Positions 17,101-24,408 of a stretch of 64,000 nucleotides of DNA are shown one piece after another. Both the position numbers and the translations under genes were made by a program. This DNA comes from Acetatifactor muris (GTDB lineage Bacteria; Bacillota; Clostridia; Lachnospirales; Lachnospiraceae). Location: NCBI RefSeq assembly GCF_024623325.1, contig NZ_JANJZD010000022.1:1-64000 (forward strand). The letters are read 5' to 3'. Under the pieces are notes generated by a model, which worked only from the letters and a program-made list of their open reading frames with translations, had not been told where the DNA came from and made no database searches. Positions within the stretch are counted from its first letter, which is position 1. Each line of letters begins with the position of its first letter.

Positions 17101-17161
17101 TGAAATAATCGCGAAGAGCAATAAAACAGTCCCTGTGTATTGCGGAGAAAGGAGCATAAAG

Positions 17162-17953
17162 ATGAGCAATTGCGGAACAGAGACGCGGAAAAAAGAACAA
17201 AACCTGGGAAAAGTCATCCTTGAAAGCAGGGGATACAACTGCCTGGAATTGCTGGGACAGGGGGCATTTTCCACAGTATTTTGTGTTTGCGGCAGGACAG
17301 ACAGCCATCTGTATGCCTGCAAAATCAGCGAAAATATGCTGCTTTTAAAAAGGGAAGCAGAGATTATGTCCATGCTGCGGCACCCTCTGTTTCCGGAATA
17401 TGTGGCCTTCTGGCAGGAAGCCGGGCTGGGATTTCTGCTGCGGGAATACATTGCCGGGATTTGTCTGGAGGAGCTGCTGAGACAGGAACACTGTTTTTCT
17501 GTGGAACAGACCATATGCACAGGGCTGGAGCTGGCAGCCGGACTATTATATCTCCATGAGCAGCCGGAATGTTATCTGTTTCGAGATATGAAACCTGCCA
17601 ATGTGATTATCTGCCGGGAAGGCAGGGTGAAACTGATTGATCTGGGATGTATATGCTCCGCAAAGGAAAGAATAACTTCCCGGGCGGGCACAAAGGGATT
17701 TGCCGCGCCGGAACAGCTCCGGAGAGAAAAGGAAACGGGCAGAGAGCGGCGGCTGACCACGGCCTGTGATGTGTATGGCCTGGGACAGACCCTGAGAGCC
17801 ATGCTGGGACCGGAGAAACGTTTTTTGGCTGGAGGCAGGAGAAGAAACAGGAAAAGACTGGAGAAAATTCTGGATGCCTGCACAAAGGAGGAGGCTTCGG
17901 AACGGATTTCCGGGATGCGGGATGTGTCAGCGGTACTCAGAGCTCTGAAGTAA
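17162..17953 (+). CDS. Small Ser/Thr protein kinase-like protein
   Basis: A 263-residue single-domain protein kinase with no membrane segment or PASTA repeats. GQGAFSTVF is the glycine loop, ACKI holds the ATP-binding lysine, LFRDMKPANVI is the catalytic loop (HRD reads FRD), IDLG replaces DFG with the Asp kept, and GTKGFAAPEQ is the activation segment. The start at 17162 has AAAGGAG 8 nt upstream; a longer reading would run into the structured RNA. Substrates are unknown. It stands alone beside the structured region. Confidence 0.85.
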   Translation: MSNCGTETRKKEQNLGKVILESRGYNCLELLGQGAFSTVFCVCGRTDSHLYACKISENMLLLKREAEIMSMLRHPLFPEYVAFWQEAGLGFLLREYIAGICLEELLRQEHCFSVEQTICTGLELAAGLLYLHEQPECYLFRDMKPANVIICREGRVKLIDLGCICSAKERITSRAGTKGFAAPEQLRREKETGRERRLTTACDVYGLGQTLRAMLGPEKRFLAGGRRRNRKRLEKILDACTKEEASERISGMRDVSAVLRALK

Positions 17954-17965
17954 GGCCCAGGTTAT

Positions 17966-18115
17966 TTATCTCCATAATGGCCTCTGCAATGAGCGATATA
18001 GCCGCCCGCTTTCCATATGGTAGACGAGCCGGTCTTCCGCTTTGGTTTTTTTATCCTGCGTCTGCCGGCAGAGGTAATCTTCCCAGGCATCGTCTGACCA
18101 TATTTTTTCACTCAT
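17966..18115 (-). pseudogene. Internally deleted YoeB/Txe-type toxin remnant
   Basis: A 49-codon ORF whose first half (MSEKIWSDDAWEDYL, QTQDKKT) matches the N-terminus of Txe/YoeB mRNA interferases. It then jumps to DRLVYHMESGRLY, the normal C-terminal region. About 35 residues in between are missing in frame, and the terminal catalytic segment reads RSLQRPLWR instead of the usual CRYHY-like end. The product is expected to be inactive. It overlaps the antitoxin remnant by 8 bp. Confidence 0.75.
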
Positions 18116-18255
18116 CGTCCACCACAATCAGTTCATGGGTGGTGCCTTTTCCGGCTTTCAGCTCTTGAACAGATTTCTTCACATAGGCCATGTTGGCCTG
18201 GGAGAAAAATGGGTCGGGAGTCGACAGCACTTTTCCGAAAAGAGAGTAATTTTAT
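18108..18255 (-). pseudogene. 5'-truncated antitoxin remnant of a YoeB/Txe pair
   Basis: The frame upstream of the toxin remnant reads FFSQANMAYVKKSVQELKAG, then KGTTHELIVVDDE and a stop, typical of the antitoxin that precedes Txe-like toxins in Lachnospiraceae. An in-frame stop lies just upstream of 18255 and no good start remains. With the toxin also deleted, the system is dead or nearly so. Confidence 0.6.
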
Positions 18256-18278
18256 TGAGACAAATTTGCAGTTTTCGG

Positions 18279-18307
18279 TTGAAGAACATACATAAAAAAG
18301 CTATAAT
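18279..18307 (+). promoter_or_regulatory. Sigma-A promoter for fsa
   Basis: TTGAAG (18279-18284), 17 bp, then a perfect TATAAT (18302-18307). It predicts transcription from about 18314 and a ~107-nt leader before the ATG at 18421. Confidence 0.7.
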
Positions 18308-18420
18308 GAATCTATGGAACCATGATTACGGACCAATCGGGGGAGAAGGCCTTCTGACTCTTCCGCCCTGAGAATGGCCGTAATACAGATACTACACAGA
18401 CAAAGAGAGGAGATTTAAGT

Positions 18421-19074
18421 ATGCGCTTTTTTATTGACACCGCAAAGGTAGAGGATATCAGGAAGGCAAATGACATGGGCGTCATTTGTGGCGTTACCAC
18501 GAATCCGTCCCTGATTGCCAAGGAAGGCAGAGTGTTTGAGGAAGTAATCGCAGAGATTGCTTCTATTGTGGACGGGCCTATCAGCGGAGAAGTGAAGGCT
18601 ACCACCACAGATGCGGAAGGAATGATTCGCGAGGGCAGAGAGATTGCGGCAATTCACCCTAATATGGTAGTGAAGATTCCCATGACGGTGGAAGGTTTAA
18701 AAGCCTGCAAGGCCCTTTCCGCGGAAGGCATCAAGGTAAATGTGACTTTGATATTCACGGCCAATCAGGCTCTCCTGGCAGCTCGTGCAGGCGCCGCCTT
18801 TGTATCTCCTTTCCTGGGACGTCTGGATGACATCAGTCAGAGAGGCGTGGATTTGATCCGTGAGATTTCCGATATTTTTGCCGTAACCGATCTGGATACC
18901 CAGATTATTGCGGCAAGTGTGCGTAATCCTGTTCATGTGACTGATTGTGCTCTGGCCGGTGCGGATATTGCAACAGTGCCTTATGCAGTCATTGAACAGA
19001 TGGTAAAGCATCCGCTGACTGATGCCGGGATTGCAAAGTTCCAGGCTGACTACAGAGCCGTTTTCGGTGAATAG
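18421..19074 (+). CDS. fsa: Fructose-6-phosphate aldolase / transaldolase-like protein
   Basis: A 217-residue cytoplasmic class I aldolase of the short transaldolase family. FFIDTAKVEDIR and GVTTNPSLIAKEG near the N-terminus and the Schiff-base lysine in MVVKIPMT (about Lys85) are clear; FVSPFLGRLDDI and later QIIAASVRN follow. Members either interconvert fructose-6-phosphate with dihydroxyacetone and glyceraldehyde-3-phosphate or act as transaldolase; sequence alone does not settle which. It is monocistronic with its own promoter and strong terminator. Confidence 0.9.
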   Translation: MRFFIDTAKVEDIRKANDMGVICGVTTNPSLIAKEGRVFEEVIAEIASIVDGPISGEVKATTTDAEGMIREGREIAAIHPNMVVKIPMTVEGLKACKALSAEGIKVNVTLIFTANQALLAARAGAAFVSPFLGRLDDISQRGVDLIREISDIFAVTDLDTQIIAASVRNPVHVTDCALAGADIATVPYAVIEQMVKHPLTDAGIAKFQADYRAVFGE

Positions 19075-19093
19075 CCGGGAGATACAGCCGGAC

Positions 19094-19130
19094 AAAAAGG
19101 GCCAGGGAATGATCCCTGGCCCTTTTTTTT
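19094..19130 (+). terminator. Rho-independent terminator of fsa
   Basis: GGGCCAGGGA and TCCCTGGCCC form a 10-bp stem with an ATGA loop, flanked by an A-run before and eight T residues after, so it could also serve the convergent spore-protein gene. Confidence 0.95.
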
Positions 19131-19143
19131 GCTCGGGGGAGCC

Positions 19144-19344
19144 TTATTTCATCTGCTCTTCCTGCTTCTTGATCATACGACGTACCATCTCGCCGCCGAT
19201 AGAACCGGCTTCGCGGGAAGTCAGGTCACCATTGTAGCCTTCCTTCAGGTTTACACCCAGCTCGGATGCAACCTCGGTCTTAAAACGATCCATTGCTGCC
19301 TTTGCTTCAGGTACTTCAACTTTATTACTTCTGTTTCCGGACAT
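19144..19344 (-). CDS. Alpha/beta-type small acid-soluble spore protein
   Basis: A 66-residue DNA-binding protein that coats and protects spore DNA and is degraded at germination. The family core is clear: FKTEVASELGVNL, then GDLTSREAGSIGGEMVRRMI. The GPR protease-site region corresponds to TEVASELG. AATGGAGGTGAG precedes the ATG. The upstream region has a sigma-G-like promoter and a leader hairpin. Its presence shows the organism can sporulate or descends from a spore-former. Confidence 0.95.
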   Translation of the reverse strand: MSGNRSNKVEVPEAKAAMDRFKTEVASELGVNLKEGYNGDLTSREAGSIGGEMVRRMIKKQEEQMK

Positions 19345-19379
19345 TTTTTCTCACCTCCATTAATGTCTCATTTACATCT

Positions 19380-19418
19380 ATCTTCAAGATAAGTGCCGCA
19401 TGCACCTATCCTGAAGAT
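19380..19418 (-). promoter_or_regulatory. Leader hairpin of the spore-protein mRNA
   Basis: Arms 19380-19396 and 19402-19418 pair over 17 positions. Two non-Watson-Crick positions become G-U pairs only in the minus-strand transcript, which supports an RNA structure in the spore-protein leader. Confidence 0.5.
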
Positions 19419-19453
19419 TCAGTTTAAGTGTTTGCTGCAACTTATCTTGGTCT

Positions 19454-19482
19454 TAGTATGACCCTGGAAAAAGAAAATATGT
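19454..19482 (-). promoter_or_regulatory. Sigma-G-like promoter of the spore-protein gene
   Basis: On the minus strand CATACTA (19460-19454) fits the forespore sigma-G -10 consensus CATNHTA exactly. ACATA (19482-19478), 17 bp upstream, matches four of five positions of the -35. This fits forespore-specific expression. Confidence 0.5.
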
Positions 19483-19614
19483 TGGAAACTTTTGGAGAAT
19501 TTCAGATTTTAAAAATAAAATAAAACAGTCTCATTGCACAGGAGAAAAAGGAGTACTATAATGACAGCTGTAAATGGAGTAAACAGCAGCTTAGTCTGGC
19601 AGGAGGTAGAATAC

Positions 19615-20109
19615 ATGGCAAATGAGGAAAAAAAAGATTTTAATGCCATGCTGCATGACAGCAAGGATATGCCGAAGATTCAAATCATTACAGATGAAAA
19701 AAGTATTGAAAAATACGGAGGAGATCGAATGTATTTCGCTCCGCCTGTGGATTATGACAGGGTGATGAGGACGGTTCCCCGTGGAAAGGTAATCACAGTG
19801 GGAAAAATTCGGGAATATTTTGCAGAATTATCCGGAGCGGATTTTACAGAGCCGATTACGGCAGGAATTTTTGTGTCCATTGCTGCCTGGGCGTCTCATC
19901 AGCGCACTGAGGATGAGACACCTTATTGGAGGACACTGAAGGCAGACGGAGAATTAAATGAAAAATATCCCGGAGGGGCGGAATCTCAGAAAAAGCAGCT
20001 GGAAGCCGAGGGGCATACTATTATCACTAAGGGCAGAACAAATATCAGATATTTTGTGAAGGATTGGGAGAAAAATCTGTTTGAGCTGCACAAACCGGAC
20101 TTAAAATGA
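19615..20109 (+). CDS. Alkyltransferase-like (MGMT-related) DNA-binding protein
   Basis: A 164-residue protein. From residue ~50 it follows the winged-helix DNA-binding domain of O6-alkylguanine-DNA alkyltransferases: YDRVMRTVPRGKVITVGKIR, then PYWRTLKADGELN, then QLEAEG. The catalytic PCHR motif is absent and PYWR stands at the matching place, so it cannot accept alkyl groups itself. Such proteins (ATL type) flag alkylated bases for excision repair; that role is inferred. The ATG at 19615 has AGGAGG 9 nt upstream and is preferred over 19534 or 19561. Confidence 0.75.
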   Translation: MANEEKKDFNAMLHDSKDMPKIQIITDEKSIEKYGGDRMYFAPPVDYDRVMRTVPRGKVITVGKIREYFAELSGADFTEPITAGIFVSIAAWASHQRTEDETPYWRTLKADGELNEKYPGGAESQKKQLEAEGHTIITKGRTNIRYFVKDWEKNLFELHKPDLK

Positions 20110-20277
20110 AAGTATTTGCAGTCCTCCTTATTGTTCCGGCATATGGAATTACATAAAGTTATCAAGCTCTTCCAGCAGAAAAATACAGCGCAGCACTCTG
20201 CATAATTTCATAGACGATGCCAGGAAAATATGTTAGGATTTTTACATACGGGAAATCATTATGCCGGGAGGGAGCTT

Positions 20278-20612
20278 ATGGCATGGAAGAAAAGCATTCC
20301 ACGGACAGTCGGCATCGAACATCAGGACTTCGAGACAGTCATCACAAAAGACATCTTTCATATAGACAAAACCGGTTTTATCAAAGGATGGTGGAACTGG
20401 CGGACAGGGATGCAATTATTATTGAATTTAAAGTGCAGGATTCGGATGAGAAGAATCCTGCGGATACTGTGGCGGCTGCGTTGGAGCAGATTGAACGCAT
20501 GCGATATGCGGCATCCCTGGAGGCGAGAGGAATCCCGGTGGAGAGAATCCGGAAGTATGGTTTTGCTTTCCGGGGAAAGGAAGTGCTGATAGGGGAGTGT
20601 ATTCCTTGTTGA
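20278..20612 (+). pseudogene. Collapsed AAA-like/PD-(D/E)XK family gene
   Basis: The frame at 20278 reads PRTVGIEHQDFETVITKD and DKTGFIKGWW, the family N-terminus. After about 45 codons the sequence shifts frame into IIEFKVQDSDEKNP and GIPVERIRKYGFAFRGKEV, the family C-terminus. The ATPase core is missing, so a large internal deletion plus frameshift has joined the two ends. The gap 20110-20277 before it holds nothing recognisable. Confidence 0.75.
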
Positions 20613-20670
20613 TCAAGAGATTCAGAGAGTCTGTTATTTATAAAAAGGAGAGAAAGGAAAAGGGACAGAT

Positions 20671-20922
20671 ATGTTGGAATTTAAATATGACACACAATTA
20701 TTAATTGAAGGAAAGAATCTGGATGAAGATGTGATCAGCGAGTATTTTACGGAAAATTTCAAAGGCGACTGCCTTCTGGCGGTAGGCGACGATGAACTGA
20801 TTAAAATCCATTTTCACACCAACGAGCCATGGAAGGTGCTGGAGTACTGCGCATCCCTGGGGGAAATCCATGATATCGTGGTGGAGGATATGGACAGGCA
20901 GGCCAGAGGGCTGCAGGGTTAA
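20671..20922 (+). CDS. Stand-alone FakA/YloV C-terminal-like domain
   Basis: An 83-residue protein. The segment LLIEGKNLDEDVISEYF, then GDCLLAVGDDELIKIHFHTN, then VLEYCASLGEIHDI closely resembles the third part of the fatty-acid/DhaL-type kinase FakA (YloV). No kinase (DhaL) domain is present. AAAAAGGAGAG lies upstream of the ATG. It may be a fragment that is still translated or a small binding partner. The function is unknown. Confidence 0.6.
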   Translation: MLEFKYDTQLLIEGKNLDEDVISEYFTENFKGDCLLAVGDDELIKIHFHTNEPWKVLEYCASLGEIHDIVVEDMDRQARGLQG

Positions 20923-20968
20923 AGCGGAGGAAGGATGGGATCAAAATCAGTTCGCATGACTGCCTGTT

Positions 20969-21973
20969 TTACTCCTCTTTCGGATACTCGGATGTAGTGC
21001 CTCCGTAAGCGTAGGTCACCGGCAGACAGACAAGCGGAGGCTTGACCGACATATTTTCCTGAAGGAGAAGCTCCACACACATTTCGGCAATCTCAGCAAC
21101 TGGCTGCACAATGGTAGAGCAGATGTAGTCCTGAACACCCATATGCCTTGTGCCGTCAAATCCAATCAGCTGTACGTCTTCGGGTATTCTCTGATTCATT
21201 TTCTGCAGTATCTTAAGAATATAATAGGCCAGACCGTCCGTGACGCAGAAGATGCCGTCAAAGGTCAGCTTTCCGTTTCTCATATGTTCTGTGAGAAATT
21301 CATCAAATTCTTCGTATGAATCCCCATCTTCCAGTATTTTCATTTCATAGGAAAGATTACGGGAGAGACAACCGTTTTCAAAGCCTGCTTTTCGTTTGTT
21401 AGGTTCGTTGGTGAGAGAGGAACCTGAACGCAGGAAAGCCACATTTTTGCAGCCGAAATCGGCCAGCTTCTCGGCGGCCAGCTGTCCTCCGGCGAAATTG
21501 TCACTGGCGACACATGGAATTTCAGGCCCCATGGAACGGTCGATTGCCACGAAAGGAGTTCCCTTCTCAATAATGAGATCGGGATTGTAGGTCAGACCAA
21601 TGATTCCGTCTACTTTGTTTTGCTGTGCCATCTTGATATATTCCTGCTCCAGACCCGAGTCGGAGTCGGTGGAACAGAGGAACATCCGGTAGCTGCGCTT
21701 CAACAGAGCAATATTGATATGATAAACCAGAGCGCCGTAAAACGGATTTACGGTGTTCGGAATCAGGAGAGCAACCGTGCGGGTTTTATTCAGTTTAAGG
21801 CCCTGGGCGTAACTGTTGACCTGATAGTTCAGCTTTCGGATAGCGTCTTCGACCCGGATGCGATAGTCCTCGCCCACAGGCAGACCGTTTACAACTTTAG
21901 ATACTGTGCCAAGCGCCACGCCGGCCTCGGCGGCCACATCTTTCATAGTGGGACTGGAATTTACTTTCTTCAT
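20969..21973 (-). CDS. LacI-family transcription repressor of the fructan/sucrose locus
   Basis: A 334-residue regulator. The N-terminal helix-turn-helix reads TMKDVAAEAGVALGTVSKVV, with a hinge through residue ~60 and a periplasmic-binding-protein-like sensor domain. It is divergent from the sugar importer/GH32 operon and preceded by three copies of an ATAACGTTTC palindrome, one of them in its own leader, so it probably represses both units until a sugar ligand binds. The ligand is likely a fructose-containing sugar given the GH32 gene. GGAGG lies 5 nt before the ATG. Confidence 0.9.
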   Translation of the reverse strand: MKKVNSSPTMKDVAAEAGVALGTVSKVVNGLPVGEDYRIRVEDAIRKLNYQVNSYAQGLKLNKTRTVALLIPNTVNPFYGALVYHINIALLKRSYRMFLCSTDSDSGLEQEYIKMAQQNKVDGIIGLTYNPDLIIEKGTPFVAIDRSMGPEIPCVASDNFAGGQLAAEKLADFGCKNVAFLRSGSSLTNEPNKRKAGFENGCLSRNLSYEMKILEDGDSYEEFDEFLTEHMRNGKLTFDGIFCVTDGLAYYILKILQKMNQRIPEDVQLIGFDGTRHMGVQDYICSTIVQPVAEIAEMCVELLLQENMSVKPPLVCLPVTYAYGGTTSEYPKEE

Positions 21974-21985
21974 GAAACCTCCGGA

Positions 21986-21996
21986 ATAACGTTTCG
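21986..21996. promoter_or_regulatory. LacI-type operator O3
   Basis: ATAACGTTTCG, centred on AACGTT, lies in the leader of the repressor gene, consistent with autoregulation. Confidence 0.6.
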
Positions 21997-22079
21997 TGAA
22001 AACAAATGAAATAATAACAAAAATGACAGACTTCAGAGGAAATAAAAGGAATATTCTTCCCTCTTTCGTCTGTTTTTCT

Positions 22080-22108
22080 ATTATAATATAGATAATTTGA
22101 TTTGTAAA
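22080..22108 (-). promoter_or_regulatory. Promoter of the LacI-family gene
   Basis: On the minus strand TTTACA (22108-22103), a 17-bp spacer and a perfect TATAAT (22085-22080). It predicts a leader of about 100 nt that includes operator O3. Confidence 0.7.
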
Positions 22109-22130
22109 GATGAAAAGGAATAAAATGATA

Positions 22131-22141
22131 TGAAACGTTAT
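22131..22141. promoter_or_regulatory. LacI-type operator O2
   Basis: TGAAACGTTAT is the reverse complement of the other operators and lies just upstream of the repressor promoter. Confidence 0.55.
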
Positions 22142-22251
22142 ACATAAGCTGATGGCGCAAATATATAGAATAAATAAACAAAAATAAAGAGCGAAAACTG
22201 GTAAAAATTAATGAAAATACCGGTGAATCATACTAAAATATAAATAAAGCA

Positions 22252-22278
22252 TTGACTAAAAATAAAAAGAGTGATACT
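22252..22278 (+). promoter_or_regulatory. Probable promoter of the sugar importer operon
   Basis: TTGACT (22252-22257) is followed after 15 bp by GATACT (22273-22278). The spacing is short. Operator O1 lies just downstream, near the expected transcription start. Confidence 0.45.
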
Positions 22279-22295
22279 TTTATAAAAACAATAAA

Positions 22296-22306
22296 ATAAC
22301 GTTTCA
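22296..22306. promoter_or_regulatory. LacI-type operator O1
   Basis: ATAACGTTTCA lies just downstream of the importer promoter, the usual place for a blocking operator. Confidence 0.65.
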
Positions 22307-22386
22307 CCAACGGCGCCCAATGTGAGACGGAAAGTCAGGCGGAATTTGCATCTGAAAAAATCCGTCTGGAAGGAAAGGAGAGTAAT

Positions 22387-23328
22387 ATGAGTAAGAACAA
22401 GTCAGCTGCCGCCCGTCCGGCCATGGCAGTGCAGAGACCATTAAAGAAACGCCTGCTGGATAACTGGCAGTTATACGCAATGCTGGCAATTCCCATTTTA
22501 TTGACGGTTGTTTACAAGTACATACCTATGTATGGTATACAGATTGCCTTCCGGGATTATAAGGCAAGCCGTGGATTTACAGGGAGCGAATGGGTTGGAT
22601 TTGAGTGGTTTCAGCGTTTCTTCAGCGCACCTGCCTTTGGCCGTATGATGAAGAATACCATACTGCTGAGCCTCTTCAGTCTGCTGTGGAGTTTTCCGAT
22701 TCCCATTATTCTGGCGCTGATGCTGAATCAGGTAAGATTCCAGCGCTTTAAGAGAATTACCCAGACTGTGCTTTATGCGCCTCATTTCATTTCCATCATG
22801 GTGGTCTGTGGTATGATTAAGATATTTTTAAGTCCTTCCGGGGGTCTGCTGAATCTGATTGCAGGAACCTCCATTGATTTTCTGACAGAGTCATCCGCTT
22901 TCCGTACCATTTATATTGCCTCCGGTATCTGGCAGGATGCAGGTTGGGGAATCATTGTCTATATGGCCACTCTGTCCAATGTGGACACGTCTCTCTATGA
23001 AGCCGCAAAGGTGGACGGCGCTTCTCTGTTCCAGAGAATTCTGAATATCGACGTGCCGGCACTGAAATCAGTTATGGTGCTGAATCTGATTATGAGTGCA
23101 GGGGGCCTGATGAATGTCGGTTTTGAAAAGGTGTGGCTGCTGCAGACAAATCTGAATAAAGCCACCAGCGATGTGATTGCCGTGTATGTGTATCAGCAGG
23201 GGATCGAAAATGCAAAATACAGCTACTCTACGGCGGTTGGCCTCTTTAACACTGTGATCAATATCATCCTGTTGATTGTGGTGAATAAGGTTGCCGGCAG
23301 GATATCTGAAGACACAAGCTTTATATAA
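22387..23328 (+). CDS. Sugar ABC transporter permease, LplB type
   Basis: A 313-residue inner-membrane subunit with six predicted helices. The EAA loop (YEAAKVDGASLFQRILNIDVP) contacts the ATPase. LplB-type permeases pair with a YtcP-type permease and a YtcQ-type lipoprotein, as found in the next two genes. These importers lack their own ATPase gene and use a shared MsmX-like ATPase encoded elsewhere; none is present here. AAGGAG precedes the ATG. Confidence 0.9.
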   Translation: MSKNKSAAARPAMAVQRPLKKRLLDNWQLYAMLAIPILLTVVYKYIPMYGIQIAFRDYKASRGFTGSEWVGFEWFQRFFSAPAFGRMMKNTILLSLFSLLWSFPIPIILALMLNQVRFQRFKRITQTVLYAPHFISIMVVCGMIKIFLSPSGGLLNLIAGTSIDFLTESSAFRTIYIASGIWQDAGWGIIVYMATLSNVDTSLYEAAKVDGASLFQRILNIDVPALKSVMVLNLIMSAGGLMNVGFEKVWLLQTNLNKATSDVIAVYVYQQGIENAKYSYSTAVGLFNTVINIILLIVVNKVAGRISEDTSFI

Positions 23329-23349
23329 GAAGAAAAACGGAGGTGCGGT

Positions 23350-24258
23350 ATGAAAGCAAATACAAAATCCGGAAAGCTGACAGGACTTTCCGAAAGAAGC
23401 AGCGATATGGTTCTGGTGGTTCTCTGCTCCATCTTCCTGTTTTTGGTGGCATATCCTCTGTACTATATATTGATTGCTTCTGTGTCAAACCCATACGACG
23501 TATATGCGGGCAAGACTTTTCTGTTACCCAGCCAGTTTACACTGGAGGGATATAAGGCGGTATTCGCGGACATCAGTATTCTGACAGGTCTGCTCAACAG
23601 TTTGAAGTATACGATTATCGGTACAATATTCTCAGTGGTTGTGCTATATCTTGCGGCATATCCGCTGAGTGTGAAAAATCTGCCGGGGAGAAAATGGATC
23701 AGTATTTTTTTCATTATTACCATGTACTTTGGCGGCGGGATGGTTCCCACCTATCTGGTGGTAAAACAGACCGGATTGATTAATAATATCTGGGCGCTGT
23801 TTCTTCCCGGCGGTGTGAGTGTAGGCAATATGATTATCGTAAGGAATTTCTTCGAGAATAATATTCCCGGGGAGATGGTGGAAGCGGCAGACATGGACGG
23901 TGCCTCCAAGTGGATTACTTTTATCAAAATAGTAGTGCCTCTGAGCCGTTCCATTATGGCGGTTATGGTGGTATTCAGTATGGTGGCTTACTGGAACGAC
24001 TGGTTTACGGCAATGATTTATCTGCCCTCTCCCGACAGAGCGCCGCTGCCTCTGGTGCTGCGCAATATTCTGATTAAGAGCTCGGCCAGTGCAAGTCAGG
24101 CCAGCACCATATCCGGTGGTTTTGCCGAGCTGAACAGAATGACGGAGATGATCAAATTTTCTTCCATTATCATAGCGGCAGCGCCCATGCTGGCAGTGTA
24201 TCCCTTTGTTCAGAAGTATTTTGAAAAAGGATTTATGGCCGGTGCGGTGAAGGGATAA
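23350..24258 (+). CDS. Sugar ABC transporter permease, YtcP type
   Basis: A 302-residue inner-membrane subunit. The EAA loop is EAADMDGASKWITFIKIVVP. It starts 21 bp after the first permease with ACGGAGGTG upstream of the ATG. With the preceding permease it forms the channel for the sugar delivered by the lipoprotein encoded next. Confidence 0.92.
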   Translation: MKANTKSGKLTGLSERSSDMVLVVLCSIFLFLVAYPLYYILIASVSNPYDVYAGKTFLLPSQFTLEGYKAVFADISILTGLLNSLKYTIIGTIFSVVVLYLAAYPLSVKNLPGRKWISIFFIITMYFGGGMVPTYLVVKQTGLINNIWALFLPGGVSVGNMIIVRNFFENNIPGEMVEAADMDGASKWITFIKIVVPLSRSIMAVMVVFSMVAYWNDWFTAMIYLPSPDRAPLPLVLRNILIKSSASASQASTISGGFAELNRMTEMIKFSSIIIAAAPMLAVYPFVQKYFEKGFMAGAVKG

Positions 24259-24408
24259 GCGCGCTCTGGAAGGGCAGAACGGCCTGGCGGGTGGAAGTTC
24301 TGCATGGAATAGCCCCGGATTACAGGGCGTCGGAAAGCCGATGGCGAGAATTGATACAACGCAGCCCGGAACAGGCTGCAGAACCGGAACAGGAGGTCGC
24401 ATAAAATC

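Noticed and set aside
17081..17161. Extended N-terminus of the Ser/Thr kinase
   Set aside because: The stretch belongs to the structured noncoding block, and the ATG at 17162 has a well-placed AAAGGAG.
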